NCBI RefSeq assembly: GCF_030269925.1 | Contig: NC_085114.1 | Span: 10,248,001-10,312,000, forward strand | Direction: 5' to 3' | DNA: 64,000 nucleotides | Source of the DNA: Bombyx mori | Lineage: Eukaryota; Arthropoda; Insecta; Lepidoptera; Bombycidae | Shown here: in pieces, positions 1 to 13,600 of the stretch | How the letters are laid out: every line of letters starts with the position of its first letter | Numbering within the stretch: the first letter of the stretch is position 1 | The notes under the pieces: generated by a model | Told to the model about the DNA's origin: nothing | What the model saw: the letters and a program-made list of their open reading frames with translations, nothing else | The model's database searches: none | Translations under genes and position numbers: made by a program

Positions 1-453
1 CTAACACGAAAAAAATTCCCCGAAACGATTTTATAACGTGGTACTACAACACGGTATTTCTCAACACGAGATTTTTGTTCAAAATTATTTAGAAAACTAC
101 ATTACGAACACACAATATATAATTTTGTTGCTTATTTATTATGTACAATAGGTAAAAAATAGGTACATTCAGTTGAGATGTTTCATTAAAAAAAATTACT
201 CTGCTTTTAGCGCTGGCTTCTAGTCTCAGATGGTTTCGCACAGCACGGCACTTTGTAGGAACGTATCTACCATGTTAAAGAAGGGTTTTCTGTATAAGCA
301 TAATAATACGTATTCTTATAATCAATCATTTTTTAAAGAAATACCAGAAGATATATTTTAATTCTTCATCCCCAGAATACGATAATTCGACCAATAATAT
401 CGCTGAAATTCAATTATGTAGGCACCACCGTTTCAGGTTTCGAAATATAGTCA

Positions 454-897
454 AAGTCGTCGTGGCCTAAAGGATAAGACATCCGGTGCATTCGTATTGA
501 GTGATGCATCGGTGTTCGAATTCCGTAGGCGGGTACCAATTTTTCTAATGAAATACGTACTCAACAAATGTTCCCGATTGACTTCCACGGTGAAGGAATA
601 ACATCGTGTAATAAAAATCAAACCCGCAAAATTACAATTTGCGTAATTACTAGTGGTAGGACCTCTTGTGAGTCCGCACGGGTAGGTACCAGCGCCCTGC
701 CTGTTTCTGCCGTGAAGCAGTAACGCGTTTCGGTTTAAAGGGTGAGGCAGCCATTGTAACGATACGGAGACCTTAGAACTCACATCTCAAGGTGGGTGGC
801 GGTATTTACGTTGTAGGTAAATTTCTATGGGCTACGGTGACCATTTAACATCAGGCGGGCTCTGAGCTCGTCCACAAATCTATACAATAAAAAAAAA
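454..897 (+). mobile_element. Full-length Bm1-like tRNA-derived SINE
   Basis: tRNA-like head with an A-box-like segment (tggcctaaagg) and B-box-like segment (ggtgttcgaattcc), a body shared by about twenty other copies here, and a 3' end of poly(A) after aataaa. Moderately diverged. The Bm1 name is from memory of the silkworm family. Confidence 0.8.
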
Positions 898-1375
898 TTA
901 TATATATAGTATGAAATTATGTAATTACGTAAATCCAATGCTTATTTTTTTATGTTAACGTTTATAGAAAGAACATACATAAAAACCGACTCCCGGGTGT
1001 GTGCCCAATAAGTCAATGGCTTTAACGTAATGTTATTTTTAATGGAATTACCGATTGTTATTTTAGAACGGACAGCTAACTTTTATATTTTTAATGGACA
1101 CGTTTATCATAACTAGGCTATAAAAGTGGAAAGTTAATAAAAGTTGAGTAAAATTAATAACAAACGCTATATTACACTTAAAATTATTACACTTAAAACG
1201 TAATGAAAAATTACTACATACTATTTATGTAACCTTATTGAATTTAAAAACATAATGAAAACCTACTGCTTTTAGCATTTAATATTTCGTTTATTATTTT
1301 CCAAGCATCCTCAACGTTTTAGGATGGATATTGTGGTTTATTTTCGACCTAATCTCTCGGAACCTAAAAGGTTAT

Positions 1376-1500
1376 TCCAATTACGCGCGGACGGATAGGT
1401 AAGCTCACGGGCTCACCCTGAGAGTACTTGCCAACAGTAGTCCTATCAAGCAGTGCTTCGCTGAATCTTCCACCGGATTGGAATCGCAAATCGATCGCAA
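1376..1500 (-). mobile_element. LINE 3'-UTR fragment
   Basis: The reverse strand resembles the 3' untranslated tail seen at 35697, 46379 and 48340 (poly-hinge aagcactgcttg, ccggatcgg, gagctcacgggctca). It is heavily diverged and lacks a poly(A). Confidence 0.45.
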
Positions 1501-2449
1501 TCGAAGCTGTAGCTTCCAAATTATGTCCAAAACCCGAGGAAATCGAAGAAATTTCTTACATAAATATTTTCATTGCAACAACTTTCATTATGCACTCTAA
1601 TAGGCTTTGTGATTAATTAAATTAGATTATGTATTTATTTATGTACACACAAAAAGGAAGACATAGTACAGAGTAATAGGAAAATTATGTACAAAGGCAC
1701 TGCTTATTTCTTTAAGAAATCTCTTCCAGCAGACCTGCGAGAGGATTATAAGAATAATAATTAAAAGTGATGAGTGCGTGTAGAACAGCTAAAATAACAA
1801 ATACAATTTGAAAATTATGTGCATTTAGTTTTGATTTTTATTGATATTTACAGATTATCAAAAATATTATTCATCAATCCTAACATCATAATTCATACCT
1901 AAATGTTAAATATCCTGTCATAAAGTTATTACAAACATTGACAGCGCCATACTAATATTATTCTGTATCTACATGTCTATTTGTGAAACTTACGTATGAG
2001 TGGGTCTTGATTTCTCATTGGATATCGCATATAGTTGGTAATGTTGGTATCATGATAACATGAATTTTAATGAAGTGTATAAGCATATCTCTCGGTCCAT
2101 TTCACCATTTGATTTGATGTCAATTAAATCAATTAATATTCGAGTTTGTCTTTTGTCTGTTGTCATGGCCAACTAGATCTAATCTCAGTTTACTTTGAAT
2201 ATACACGTGAAAGTATTTTTTTCCACTGTATTTACATCCGGGTTTTGCGTAATCCAATTTGAATTCCAATTGCATTTATTCTATTTTTTCATGTAGCTTT
2301 TATTACAGATGATCAAGTTTTAAAGATTCATGGGCACATAATTTTGAATAAATTTAATAAATTTAATGTTACTAGCAAGATTTTTCTTTTTAAAGTGTAA
2401 CTAAATAATCTCGGCCATGTTTCGTTGTGTCTATCGTTAAATACAATAA

Positions 2450-2740
2450 TCTATATATTATATAAAGATGAATTGCTGTTCGTTAGTCTCGCTAAATTCG
2501 AGAACGGCTAGACCGATTTGGCTAATTTTGGTCTTAGTTATATGTTGTTGTCCAGAGAAGGTTTATAAGGTGGATAAATATGAAAATGCTCAGAATTAAA
2601 TAAAAATAACAATTTTGTTTTTCCTTTGATGTGTCCCCCGTCGGACGGATTCCTTTTGTTTGTTTTAAGTTTATTTTCTACAAAAGTTTAGGTATTTTAT
2701 TTATCGATTGAGGCACTACGAAGTCTGCCGGGTCAGCTAG
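2450..2740 (+). mobile_element. Non-autonomous Helitron-like element, family 1
   Basis: Starts TC after an A and ends GGGTCAGCTAG before a T, as expected of Helitrons, which insert between A and T and end CTRR. Shares its 5' segment (gaattgctgttcgttagtc) and 3' segment with copies at 8492, 10713, 26122 and 33715. Confidence 0.75.
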
Positions 2741-2918
2741 TATATTGATAAAAATGTCGTTTCTTGAAGCAACTCACGCGGTATGCTAATGCACATTTAT
2801 GTCAAGACAACAAATTGTCGTACACAACTTTAATTCAATTAGTTAAACGATGCGCCTAACTATAAATAAACTACTTCTTTTTAAAGACTAAATAAGGTAA
2901 TATACGAGTAGCTTCACC

Positions 2919-3018
2919 TTTTTTCACCTGGCATTGCTGAAGTCCATGGGCGACTGTAACCACTCACCATCAGGTGGGCCGTATGCTCGTCTGCCTACAA
3001 GGGCAATAAAAAAAAAGT
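2919..3018 (+). mobile_element. Retroposon 3'-tail repeat
   Basis: Contains cattgctgaagtccatgggc, caccatcaggtgggccgtat and tctgcctacaagggcaataaaaaa. Related copies occur at 35544 (+), 41650 (-) and 45470 (-). The A-rich end marks it as retroposed; the parent family is not identified. Confidence 0.6.
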
Positions 3019-3059
3019 AAGTCTTTGTTAAGTAGTAGTGTCTGTCGTTCACAGAAGTT

Positions 3060-3475
3060 ACCAACACCGTGTACCTGCACTTATTCTTCTTCTTCCTATT
3101 CGTACACTCTTGACAGAGTGGTCATGGTCACGTATCGGTCGGATCCTGCGATACCGATGCTCTCGCGATGCAACGCCAAGTGGCACGGTGTTTCGCAGAA
3201 TGAGAGCAATCATTTATGTTGCAGCGAGTAACAGATTTTATGAGGAGATCGTCCGCGAGATCTTTTGCCCTCGACTTTCCCTTGCACCACCAACCGCTCA
3301 ATGGAGTCCTCATTACGAGCGATGTGCCCGAAGAACTTGAGGATTCGTACTTGGACTGTTGACGATAGTCTCTCCGTGATGTTGAGCTCTTTCTGGATCG
3401 AAACGTTGGTACGGTGCGCGGTCCACGGAATTCTGAGGAGACGACCTACACTTATATAGTATAGTAACGGCATCT
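3060..3475 (-). pseudogene. Fragment of non-LTR reverse transcriptase C-terminus (RTE-like)
   Basis: Minus-strand frame 3210-3473 reads RLLRIPWTAHRTNVSIQKEL and later RILKFFGHIARNEDSIERLV then EGKRSRGRSP. The FFGH-x-x-R and G-K-R-x-x-G-R pattern is common at the C-terminal end of RTE-like retrotransposon ORFs. The following part is frame-shifted, so this is a dead fragment. Confidence 0.7.
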
Positions 3476-4105
3476 TTGAACATCATTTTCACCTACTTCT
3501 GAATAAATCAAAATTTAGCACACTGATCAAGGACTCATTAAAATATCATAATTTAAGCAGTGGGTTCCACTATACTGACCAGCATCTTTAAGATTAGCGT
3601 TTTTTTACAGCCGAAGAGACAGTGATGTCCTGTGCAAAGTACACGCTTGAGGTCCATACTTAGCCATGCATGGCATAATCTTTGAAACCTATAAGATTTT
3701 GTTTATTCATAACTTAATTAATAGTAACAAATCAAATAGTAGAATTAGATGAAAAAAAAATCACTTAACTTTCATCGCTTTACAACGAATTTTTGACATT
3801 TCCAATTTATTTGTAGTTTGTCTAGCGATGCGTGCTTTTTTGTTTTTTCTAATTTCATTTATTATTTTGGTTCCTTTTTTTGGTGTAACGAACACCCATA
3901 TAATCCTAAAGAGCGACCAAACAAAAAAAACGAATGTATAGATAAGACATTATAACTGTATCTCAACATACACGAATTGGCTGACCCACAAGTACACACC
4001 AAGCCAATTAATATGAAGATAGCATCAGTTTTGACAGTTCACCGTAAAACTATGATCGATTGTAAACCACATATCGAGTGACACTGACTAACCACGCGAA
4101 TTAAA

Positions 4106-4205
4106 GCTACTTTTACGGCTTAATCACGCATATATCACTGTCATAATATTTTTTCCGCCGTTTCGAATACTCCATAGTTTTCGCAGTCACCACGGACGAG
4201 AAAAT
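4106..4205 (+). repeat. Dispersed ~100-bp repeat, unclassified
   Basis: Contains a taatctcgtgtttt-like core, a gacgtttcgaatac-like core and an agttttcgtggtcacgga-like core. Similar arrangements recur at 7012, 11121, 18121, 18390, 41930 and 63541. Confidence 0.5.
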
Positions 4206-4448
4206 TTAACAACAATGAAATCGAGATTAAGCCGCAGAAATGGTTTTAATTGTGTCAACGGCACCCAAAAAGCGGAAAGAAATATGTTTTTATTAATTCC
4301 ACTTTTATTATTTTGATATGAAGGAATACAGCAGCAATAATAATTTCACTAGAGTTTACGCAATCTGTTTGTTACATTTTTTAATTACACACGCTTACTG
4401 TGAACGTAATTACTTAATATTTTATTTGTCTTTTAACATTGTCAACAG

Positions 4449-4610
4449 GCAGTCGATTGAATCGTAAAACTCCAGCGTCATACGCTGACGGCGTTTATAT
4501 GATGGCCGGTCCTGAGAGACCTGGTGCCAGGACCCTTTCGAAGATCTTCATGAGGGGTCAGGATGGACTGCCCTCACTAACGAATAGAACAGCGCTACTT
4601 GCATTCTTCG
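4449..4610 (+). CDS. Duox: Duox exon A (first visible): start of peroxidase-homology domain
   Basis: Begins with the last two bases of a codon after an acceptor ending caacag and reads [15 protein letters not shown], the conserved entry to the Duox peroxidase domain. It ends in phase 1 at the donor gtgagt. Earlier coding exons are not in the window. Confidence 0.92.
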
Positions 4611-7600
4611 GTGAGTAAGAAAAACAGCAAGATCATTTTGTTGTTTTAGTTAGATTAGACACGATTCGAGAAATCAGCATACCTATGTCTTTGCCGACCT
4701 TTTTTAAATGTGATAGATTAGCTAACGAGCTCAGGCTATTTATTGTCCATCCTTCGGTGAAAAATCCCTTAGTCAAAGAGAGAACTGAGTCTTTCTGGAC
4801 CGACACAAATTAAACCAGCTAGGCTTGGCCGCTCTCTTAGTACAAACACCCACTGAGAGATATAAGATCGAAGTTCTAATTACAATGGCATGGCGAATAT
4901 CCTAGACTCATCCTGTCGAAATAACCGACCCATGTGAGCTCACGGTTCTTCCTTTACATTTATATGCATAAATAAACATTTAAGTCTTAAGTTAAAATAA
5001 TCTACGTCTGATCTTCATCTATTTTTGTGTATTATATATCAAAACTACAATAATTAAAGTAGGACAAAATAAACACAGTAATTCACACACCCACACACAC
5101 TTCAAGGATATAGCAAATATGAGACGGATCTTATTCTCAGGGCAAGTGGTGACGGGCGAGATTGTAATGGCCTCAGAGTCCGGATGTCCTATCGAGCATC
5201 ATCGTATACCGGTCGATAAATGCGATCATATGTACGACTCGGAATGTCAAGGTGCCAAGTATATGCCCTTTTTGCGAGCTGCGTACGACCGCAATACTGG
5301 ACAGAGTCCCAACAGCCCCCGGGAACAAGTGAGTCTTTTACTATATCTAACGATATTATACCATACCATACAACTATATTATACCGTACCGTTCCTAAAG
5401 TTTCTAAATGGAACATAAATGCATCATAATATGAAAGCAAGTGTTTCATCATGCTATCATCATGCAATCACCAGTTTATAGCAGTCCACTGATCGACACA
5501 GACTTCTCCAATTCCACACCTTTATCACACAAACCCAAGTGCTTAGTTTAGTTTAATTTAAGATACGCAGAGTCGGTTCTCTGTTACGCTACGCTGCACA
5601 TCTGCTTAAGTTGTGCAAATTGTGTGTTTACTACGATTATATTGTTTTAATATTGCGCATAGTACTTGATGTTTTGTTGCTTTTTTTTTATTGTTTAGAT
5701 AAAACACGAGCGACGAGCTCACAGTCCACCTGGTGTTAAGTGGTTACTGGAGCCCATAGACATAAATGCGCCACCCACCTTGAGATATAAGTTCTAAAGT
5801 CTCAGTATAGTTACAACGGCTGCCCCACCCTTCAAGCCGAAACGCATTATTGCTTCACGGCAGAAATAGGCGGGGTGGTAGTACCTACCCGTGCGGACTC
5901 ACATGAGGTCCTACCACCAGTAAGCTTGTTAGGTGGACTGATTCACGGTACACCTGTTTGTAAAAGATTACCGAACTACAAATACATTACAATGTTAATG
6001 TCTGACATGAATTTCAAATAGTTTTTATTGTAATATGTATTTCTATCTCTACAGCCTAAAGAGAAGCTTTAGAGAAAATCACCTAAACATTTTTCCGCTC
6101 TAATGATTTGGATCAAGCTTTTTATTATACATTATTGTGTATAATGTTTGTTTAAAAAGTGATTTAATGCAATTAAATTTTTCCATAAAAATGCGACTCT
6201 AGACATACAAGATACATAATTATGATACGAAATAGATCCATACTGAAAACTGTAAACTTTAAGTGTTGGCTGAAAAAAAAAAAACTGAAAACTTGATGCG
6301 TTACAAAATAATGACAATGATAACTACAAAAATGTCTATAAAAAACTACATTTTAATATAAAAAAATATTTCCTCTTTATTGTGAAATTTGGAAAATTAT
6401 TTTTGACCTAGACATAACTATAAATATTTAATAGCTACTCCTACTTCTAACGCTTCAGGCTTTTACGAGTTATCTTATCATAAATGCGGTGAACAGAGAA
6501 ACTTAACCGAGGCATTATTCATTGGTGATAAATTTAAACTACTTCCTTTTATGAAAAGTTGATTAATCACTTCTGATTGATGAACATTTGTTTCGTTATC
6601 AATCTCTCCCAACGAACTATGTAATGAGGACTTTCACTTTCAAACATAAAATAAAACTCATAATAAATAAAACTGGTACCTTATCGATAAAAATCAAAGA
6701 ACGTAAATAGCCAAAAATCATATAATCATCAATTTTCTTCGGATCCCAATATACCATTTCCGTGCCGCAGCTACTGCTACGTATCTACCGCTGTCCTGCT
6801 AATCTAGAAATATCGTAGCGAAATCTATTCGAACAATTTTAAATACCATCATTAAACACCTTAAGAACATTAAAATTCTTATAACCATGGTTTAATACTG
6901 CCAATTAAAATATTATACGGCTATCATTTGCCACTTTAGTTCGAATGTAACTAAATACTTACTACAATATTCAGTGCATGATACGACCAACATACAGGAA
7001 ACATAAACATAATTAAAACTTCTTTTACGGTTTAATCTCGTGTTTTTAATGTACATATTATTATTTCAGACGTTTCAAGTTCTTTACAGTTTTCGTGGTC
7101 ACCGACGATGAAAACTGTAACATAAACCGTAAATGTAGTCTTAATTAGGTATAAGACAGACAAAAACCATAAAAATACTATGTAACACAAAATGAAGGAA
7201 TCCCAAAATTTTATAGTAAAGTTCACGTAAAAATATTTTTTTTTTTAACTCTTTAAAAAAATTCTAAGTTTTAAAAGATTTGTCTGGAAACATTACACAT
7301 GTAGTTATCACGACGACCTGGGCCTTGAATCAATCCAGAAATACATGAAGTCAGCGTCGGAACGGTACTTCGATAAGACTATGCGTCATGATAATCGCCT
7401 TATCGTTGCCGCCGCTGACTACTCACCGAATCCTGATCATGCAGGAGCCAGTCACCGTCGACGCCCTAGACACGTCCTTACGGATCCATCAGATCCAATA
7501 ACCTTTGCATTAGATGCCTTCAGCTCTAATACTAGGAGCAGGCTTAGGGACCCCAGTAACCGTACTCGTCGAACTCGACAAAGAGGTCGACGTGCAACCT

Positions 7601-10600
7601 AGCCCATGCATCAGCCCGCTGAGTTTCTCGCCGGATCTTCTCAGCGGGTCGCGATTCCGATCCGGTAGTAGATTCATTCGCGAAGCAATTGCTCTTGAGT
7701 TGTTAGGTCTCCTTCGGAGGCGCTCGGGCAGCTGTTAGCAAATCCCACCCCTCCTGGCTGAGCCTTTGCTCGCCCACCTGTCCTGGTGAAACTGGAAAGG
7801 CCTTCGGGCCACCAGTAATCTCTCAATCATAAAAAAAAAAAAAAAACATGTAGTTAATGGGCAATAAGCTCGCATTTCCACGCATTCCAATAATTGTAAC
7901 GATCGATTTCTCGCTACAAGTGTAAAATATTCTTCTAAGTAATATTCACTGTATTTGGGCATCTAGTTACGCCGTACGTACACATATAGGTATGTATGTA
8001 TGTATGTATACCAATGGATCGTAATATAAAACATGATCTAACCACTTACTTACAAACCGTGTTCGGCGAAGGCTGAATACCTAGCAATAAAACTGAATAG
8101 TCGAACGTAACCTAGATACACCCAACACACGAATGTAGTAATCGCTATTCTACAAATATGTCCCTACGTTCAAGCCTTACCTTAAACTCACAGCGACAGC
8201 TTTTAAGAATGCTAATCACCGTTTAATTGCAGAGCCTCTGAATCAATACCGTACAAAAAACACAGTGCGTGTCTGAACTTTAATATAGAACCCTTCTCAA
8301 TCAATTAGATATGACGGCAAAAAGATCCGCGTACAATAGAACCGCATCGCCACTTACCAATTATTATTTGTTCATAATTTGAACGGTCAATAAGTGATTA
8401 CGAAATATAAGCCTTGAATAATAGACGGCTTTTGAATGTGAGAACAAAGCAGATACTTATACTACCGATTGTTCATATAAAAGTGTATCTATCTCTATAT
8501 ATAAAAATGAATTGCTGTTCGTTAGTCTCGCTAAAACTCGAGAACGGCTGGACCGATTTGGCTAATTTTGGTCTTGAATTATTTGTGGAAGTCCAGGGAA
8601 GGTTTAAAAGGTAAATAAATATGAAAATGCCCCCCGTCGGACGGATTCCTTTTGTTTGTTTTAAGTTTATTTTATACAAAAGATTAGGTCTTTTATTTAT
8701 CGATTGAGGCACTACGAAGTCTGCCGGGTCAGCTAGTTAATAATATTTTTTATGAATCGCATTATTTTTACGACTCGTTGGTTAGTTAGGCTTTCACGAA
8801 GTTTCAAATAGTTTATAGTCGATCGTGATGACGAAAACCATAAATTAATCACTTGTTTCAGATTTCTATAAAGTGAGCACTCAGTAAATCCGTAAACCAC
8901 TGATTTAATGAAGTTTTTAACGTTTTTGTTGTAGATAAATCAGATGACTTCGTGGATTGACGGGAGCTTCGTGTACAGCACGAGTGAGGCATGGGTGAAT
9001 GCAATGAGGTCATTTCAGGTGCCACCCCGCAGCCACGCCTGCCTCTTTACGTACTTTCTTCTACATCTACTATGCGAATATGTTTATTTTCAATTGATAC
9101 AATATTATTCTATCAATCTGATACGAAGTACATTTTTGTGATTTACATTCACAAATTAAATATTCAATAATTAATTTAAATCAGCTCGTTTTTTTATCTT
9201 AATTACTTTTGATAAGATCATATTCGTTAATTGTTATGATTAATATGACTTAATTTCGTTATGTTAAGAAAAGAAAATTTAAAATTTACTACATAAATTA
9301 TCTTGAAAAAAAAATTTATTATGTTACTTGCGATCTAATTACGATTTCGAAGTTAAAACATTTTTTGACAATATAGACAATTTGAGACATGATAAATAAA
9401 TGGTATTATAATACTTTCAATAGAACGGAAGTTTCGCCAGCGACGGAGGGATGCCACTACGGAACACAAAGAGGGTACCGCTTTTCAACAACCCCGTGCC
9501 GCATTACATGAGGATGCTTAGCCCAGAAAGGCTATTTTGTAAGTTTAAACATATTTTATTTTATGACAGATAGAAGACCTTGCAACAACGTCATTACCAC
9601 GTTAGACAGCGTAAATTTCATCGTCATCTAAACATAAAATTACATACGGCTATCTCATTTTTTAAATCACAACGCTAAACTATCTTCTTCGTTTTCTCCA
9701 CCTTATCCCACTAGGTGGGGTCGGCTACTTTTTATACAGCTTTCTACAGCTTATTTTTCTCTTCCATTCTGTTCTATCAGCCGTCATCTCAACACTCACT
9801 CCTCTCTCTCTCTCTCATATCGTCATTCACACACTCCATCCATGTCTTCTTCGGTCGACCTCTTCTCCCTCTACCTTGCACCACCATTTCCATACATATC
9901 CTAGTCACATGCATCTTCTCTCTACGCATTACATGTCCATACCACGCTAAGCATCGCAGAAGAAATAAAAATGAATACTAGTGTTTCTTTACCATAATAA
10001 TTGTTTTTTTGAGTGATAACTGAAGAAGGCTTGATACCTATATTGTAAGTAGGTACAAATAAACATAGGTGTCCGTAAATTAAAATCGATAAGAATAAAA
10101 TATTAAAAATACACACTGTAACTCTTACTTTAGATAAATATAAAATAAGTTTTAAATAAGATTGAAAGATAATTGATTTGAAACTTGAGCATTCCCGAAC
10201 CGTATCTCGAAACTTAAATAACCTTTAACAACCATCTCATTAATTCGTGTCATTTCTACTTAATCAATCATACATGGGCATGAGTTATGCATTTCATTTG
10301 TATAATTCATAAGTACAATACTACAATATTGAATAAACATGCGTTTAAGAACATTGACCTAACTAATCAACAAACCGTTGCAAAAAAAGCAATGCATTAT
10401 AAGTATCAGATACGCAACTTGTACTTAATTCTGTTTAAATTATACTTGTAAGTACTTTAAGAACATACGATAAGATCTTTAAAAATCTAACGTAATTGTT
10501 ATATTTTCTCGCAACGTAGATTTGTGGATAAGGTTGCTCCCTTTTTTTAATTAAAAAAATGTGGTTGTGTTAAAAAGCAACATGTTACATCCATAATCCC

Positions 10601-13600
10601 ATCTTTTGTACTTCTTATAGAATAAAAGTAGGCCTAAAAGAGCGATTAAGTGTAGTATGTAATACATACTAAATTTAATCACATAGTATGTAGTTGTGAT
10701 ATTTAGTTATCACTAGCTGACCCGGCAGACTTCGTAGTGCCTTAATCAGTAAATAAACGATCTAAACTTTTCTATAAAATAAACGTAAAACAAACAAAAT
10801 GAATCCGTCCGACGGGGGACACATTAAAGGAAAAACAAAATTTTTATTTTTATTTCATTTCGAGCATTTTCATATTTATCTACCTTTTAAACCTTCGCTG
10901 GACTTCCACAAATAATTCAAGACCAAAATCAGCCACATCGGTCTAGCCATTCTCGAGTTTTAGCGAGACTAACGAACAGCAATTCATTTTTATATATATA
11001 GATTAGACAGACCAGCCACTCGTTCACCAGCTAATAATAGCAATTTACTGCTACGTATTTTTGAAAAACAAAACCATCATATTTTAATATTTTCTTCGGT
11101 TTTCGCAAGTTGCAAACGTAATTAAAACTACTTTATGTTACGTACTTAAAATCTCGTGTTTACTATTTTCATTAAATAATCTCCGAAGTTTCGAATATCT
11201 TACAATTTACGTAATCACGGACGATTTTTATTACCAAAATTACATATACATAGTTATAATCGACGTAAGTTCTGAGGAATGAGTTTGAGATCTCGTTGAA
11301 TATGTTAATGGCTCTTGTAACCTTTCCAAGCGATTAGAAAAATTACTTACCAGTATCTCTGTCAATAATAGTCATTCCAAACGACGTAACTATGCATTTT
11401 GGGGGCTTCGAAATGTAACAATGATGTTAGGTCCAACCTCGTCGTGTCGTCCTATAGGGGTATAAAACGAGCCACGAGAAATTCCTCTCTGCCCGGGTAA
11501 TATTGTTAGGTGCCAAATTAATAGTTACGTCTTTTATACGATATATTGGACGCCAAAGATTTATGGAACAATCGAGAATCTAAAACTAAAACTTACTCCA
11601 TTTTCAAGTACTAGGAGATCCACGTACCAATCAAAATCCAGCAATGGTGAGCTTCGGCATACTGCTGTTCCGCTGGCACAACGTCGTCGCAGCCCGAGTA
11701 CACAAACAGCATCCGGACTGGAGCGACGAACAACTGTTCCAGAGAGCGCGGAGGATTGTCATAGCCAGTTTGCAAGTATGAGCAAAGTTTACACCAACTT
11801 ACATTTTTATTGATGGTTTCCAATTAGCTCACGTCTCAACTGATCATATTACAGACATCACACAATATTCAAATGTCAACGAATAATACTCATACTTTAG
11901 TCGTCTGTAACTACGAAAAATGTAAAGTTACGTCAGAAATAATATAATGACAATAAGTTTACAATTAGAAGCTTAGTTGTTCTATAAGCCACAAAACGAA
12001 TAAAAATAGAAATTTAAAAGACATTTATTTAAAAAAAGGCATTTAAAAAATAATAGGCGACTCCGCGGCCTTTACTGTTCTTCTTTAAAGGAGGTTAGAA
12101 AAAAATACCTAACAATAGGCAGCAGAAAAACAATAATGCTTTGATTTTAGAACATCATTTTGTATGAATACGTGCCAGCGTTCCTCGGAGCAGCGCTTCC
12201 GCCTTACGAAGGTTACAAGCCGGAAGTAGCTCCGGGAGTGACCCACGAGTTCGCCGTAGCAGCATTTAGATTCGGCCATACATTAGTGCCACCAGCTATT
12301 CTACTTAGAAATAGGAAATGCGGTTACGGCAGAGCGCCGGGAGGACATGACGCTATTAGATTGTGTCAGACATGGTGGGACGGAAATGTAAGTGTAGTTT
12401 AGTTATTCAAATGTTACTTTATTAGAGTTTGGCAGTTTTAATTGCAGAAGGGTTAAAGTATGAGTTTTTAATGGTTCGTTTTTATTTCTCAGGACGTTAT
12501 GTCTCAAGTTCCACTAGAAGAAGTTTTGATGGGGATGGCCTCACAACTATCCGAGAGAGAGGACGCTCTACTGTGTTCCGATGTACGAGATAATTTGTTC
12601 GGTCCCATGGAATTTTCTAGACGAGACCTTGGCGCTTTGAATATAATGAGAGGAAGGGACAATGGTGTTCCAGATTATAATACAGTTAGGTAAGATTGCA
12701 ATTGTTTGGTTGGTAAACTGACTCACGTTTTACTGCTTGTTGAACACATTGATCCGTCACGGATAATTAGTGTCACTCTGCTTATTTCTGATGTGCGTTT
12801 GCCGTCTGTGTGCCGTCTTATTTATGTTAATCATGCGTTTCGGTTCGAAGTATGAGACAGCTGTTGTACTATAAAACTGAGATTCAGAACTTTGTCTCGA
12901 GATGGGTGGCGACATTTGCGTTGATGATGTCTATGGGCTCCGATAACCACTTAGTACCGGGTGGACCTTGAGCTTTTCTATGCATCTAATCAATTTAAAA
13001 AAATCAAATATAAAACCTTACCTGACGTGCCGATGATAACTATAGAATTTTGAAACTCAATTGTATTAATTGTTTATAGAATAGAGAACGAATATAAGAA
13101 TATTAGAATATAAGAAGTATAGAAGAATATAAGAATAGAATTTGTTGTATTATTTAATATAAGCGCTTTACAATTGCCGTTTCATTTGTGCTTAGTTTAA
13201 AAAGTCTTATTGCATGAAACAAACTCCCGTAACAAAGTCGGAACGGAATCTGAACTAGGTCTCGTTAAATTATCTTTCCAGGGAATACTTCGGCCTACGA
13301 AAAATAAAGACATTCAACGAAATAAATCCTGATCTGTTCGAGAAAAATCCTGATCTATTACAAAAATTTATCCAAATTTACAACGGAGACGTCGATAATA
13401 TAGATGTGTATATCGGTAACAACAAATTAAATTATTAATTTTTTATATCTAATCGCAATTACTGTATTATATTAACAGTGTGTACAAATAAAGAATAAAT
13501 ATATAATATAATTTTTCTTATAATTTTCTAAACTATACTAAAATCACTTGCGTTACAATACATACATAAATTTACATAAAATATATTATTGTGTATAAAA

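Larger units (their letters stand above)
1..4448 (+). other. Sequence upstream of first visible Duox exon, probably Duox intron
   Basis: No coding exon recognised; I looked for the expected N-terminal Duox segment and did not find it. It holds a full SINE (454-897), a LINE-tail fragment (about 1376-1500), a Helitron-like copy (2450-2740), a retroposon tail (2919-3018), an RT fragment (3060-3475) and a dispersed repeat (4106-4205). The rest is AT-rich. Confidence 0.6.
5329..8934 (+). other. Duox intron B-C with several insertions
   Basis: A 3.6-kb intron holding a reverse SINE (5681-5922), a dispersed repeat (7012-7115), a 5'-truncated LINE (7308-7845), a tatg microsatellite (about 7989-8009) and a Helitron-like copy (8492-8736). 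Nothing coding was seen in the remainder. Confidence 0.8.
9539..11608 (+). other. Duox intron D-E
   Basis: Holds an RT-tail fragment (9690-9965), a reverse Helitron-like copy (10713-11002) and a dispersed repeat (11121-11240). The rest is AT-rich without recognised features. Confidence 0.8.

Noticed and set aside
454..530. tRNA gene from the A-box and B-box at the SINE head
   Set aside because: The cloverleaf cannot be completed and the same head recurs at 32510, 58108 and 62008 as part of SINEs.
12836..12985. Extra Duox exon within intron G-H
   Set aside because: The sequence is a degenerate SINE and exons G and H already join in phase.
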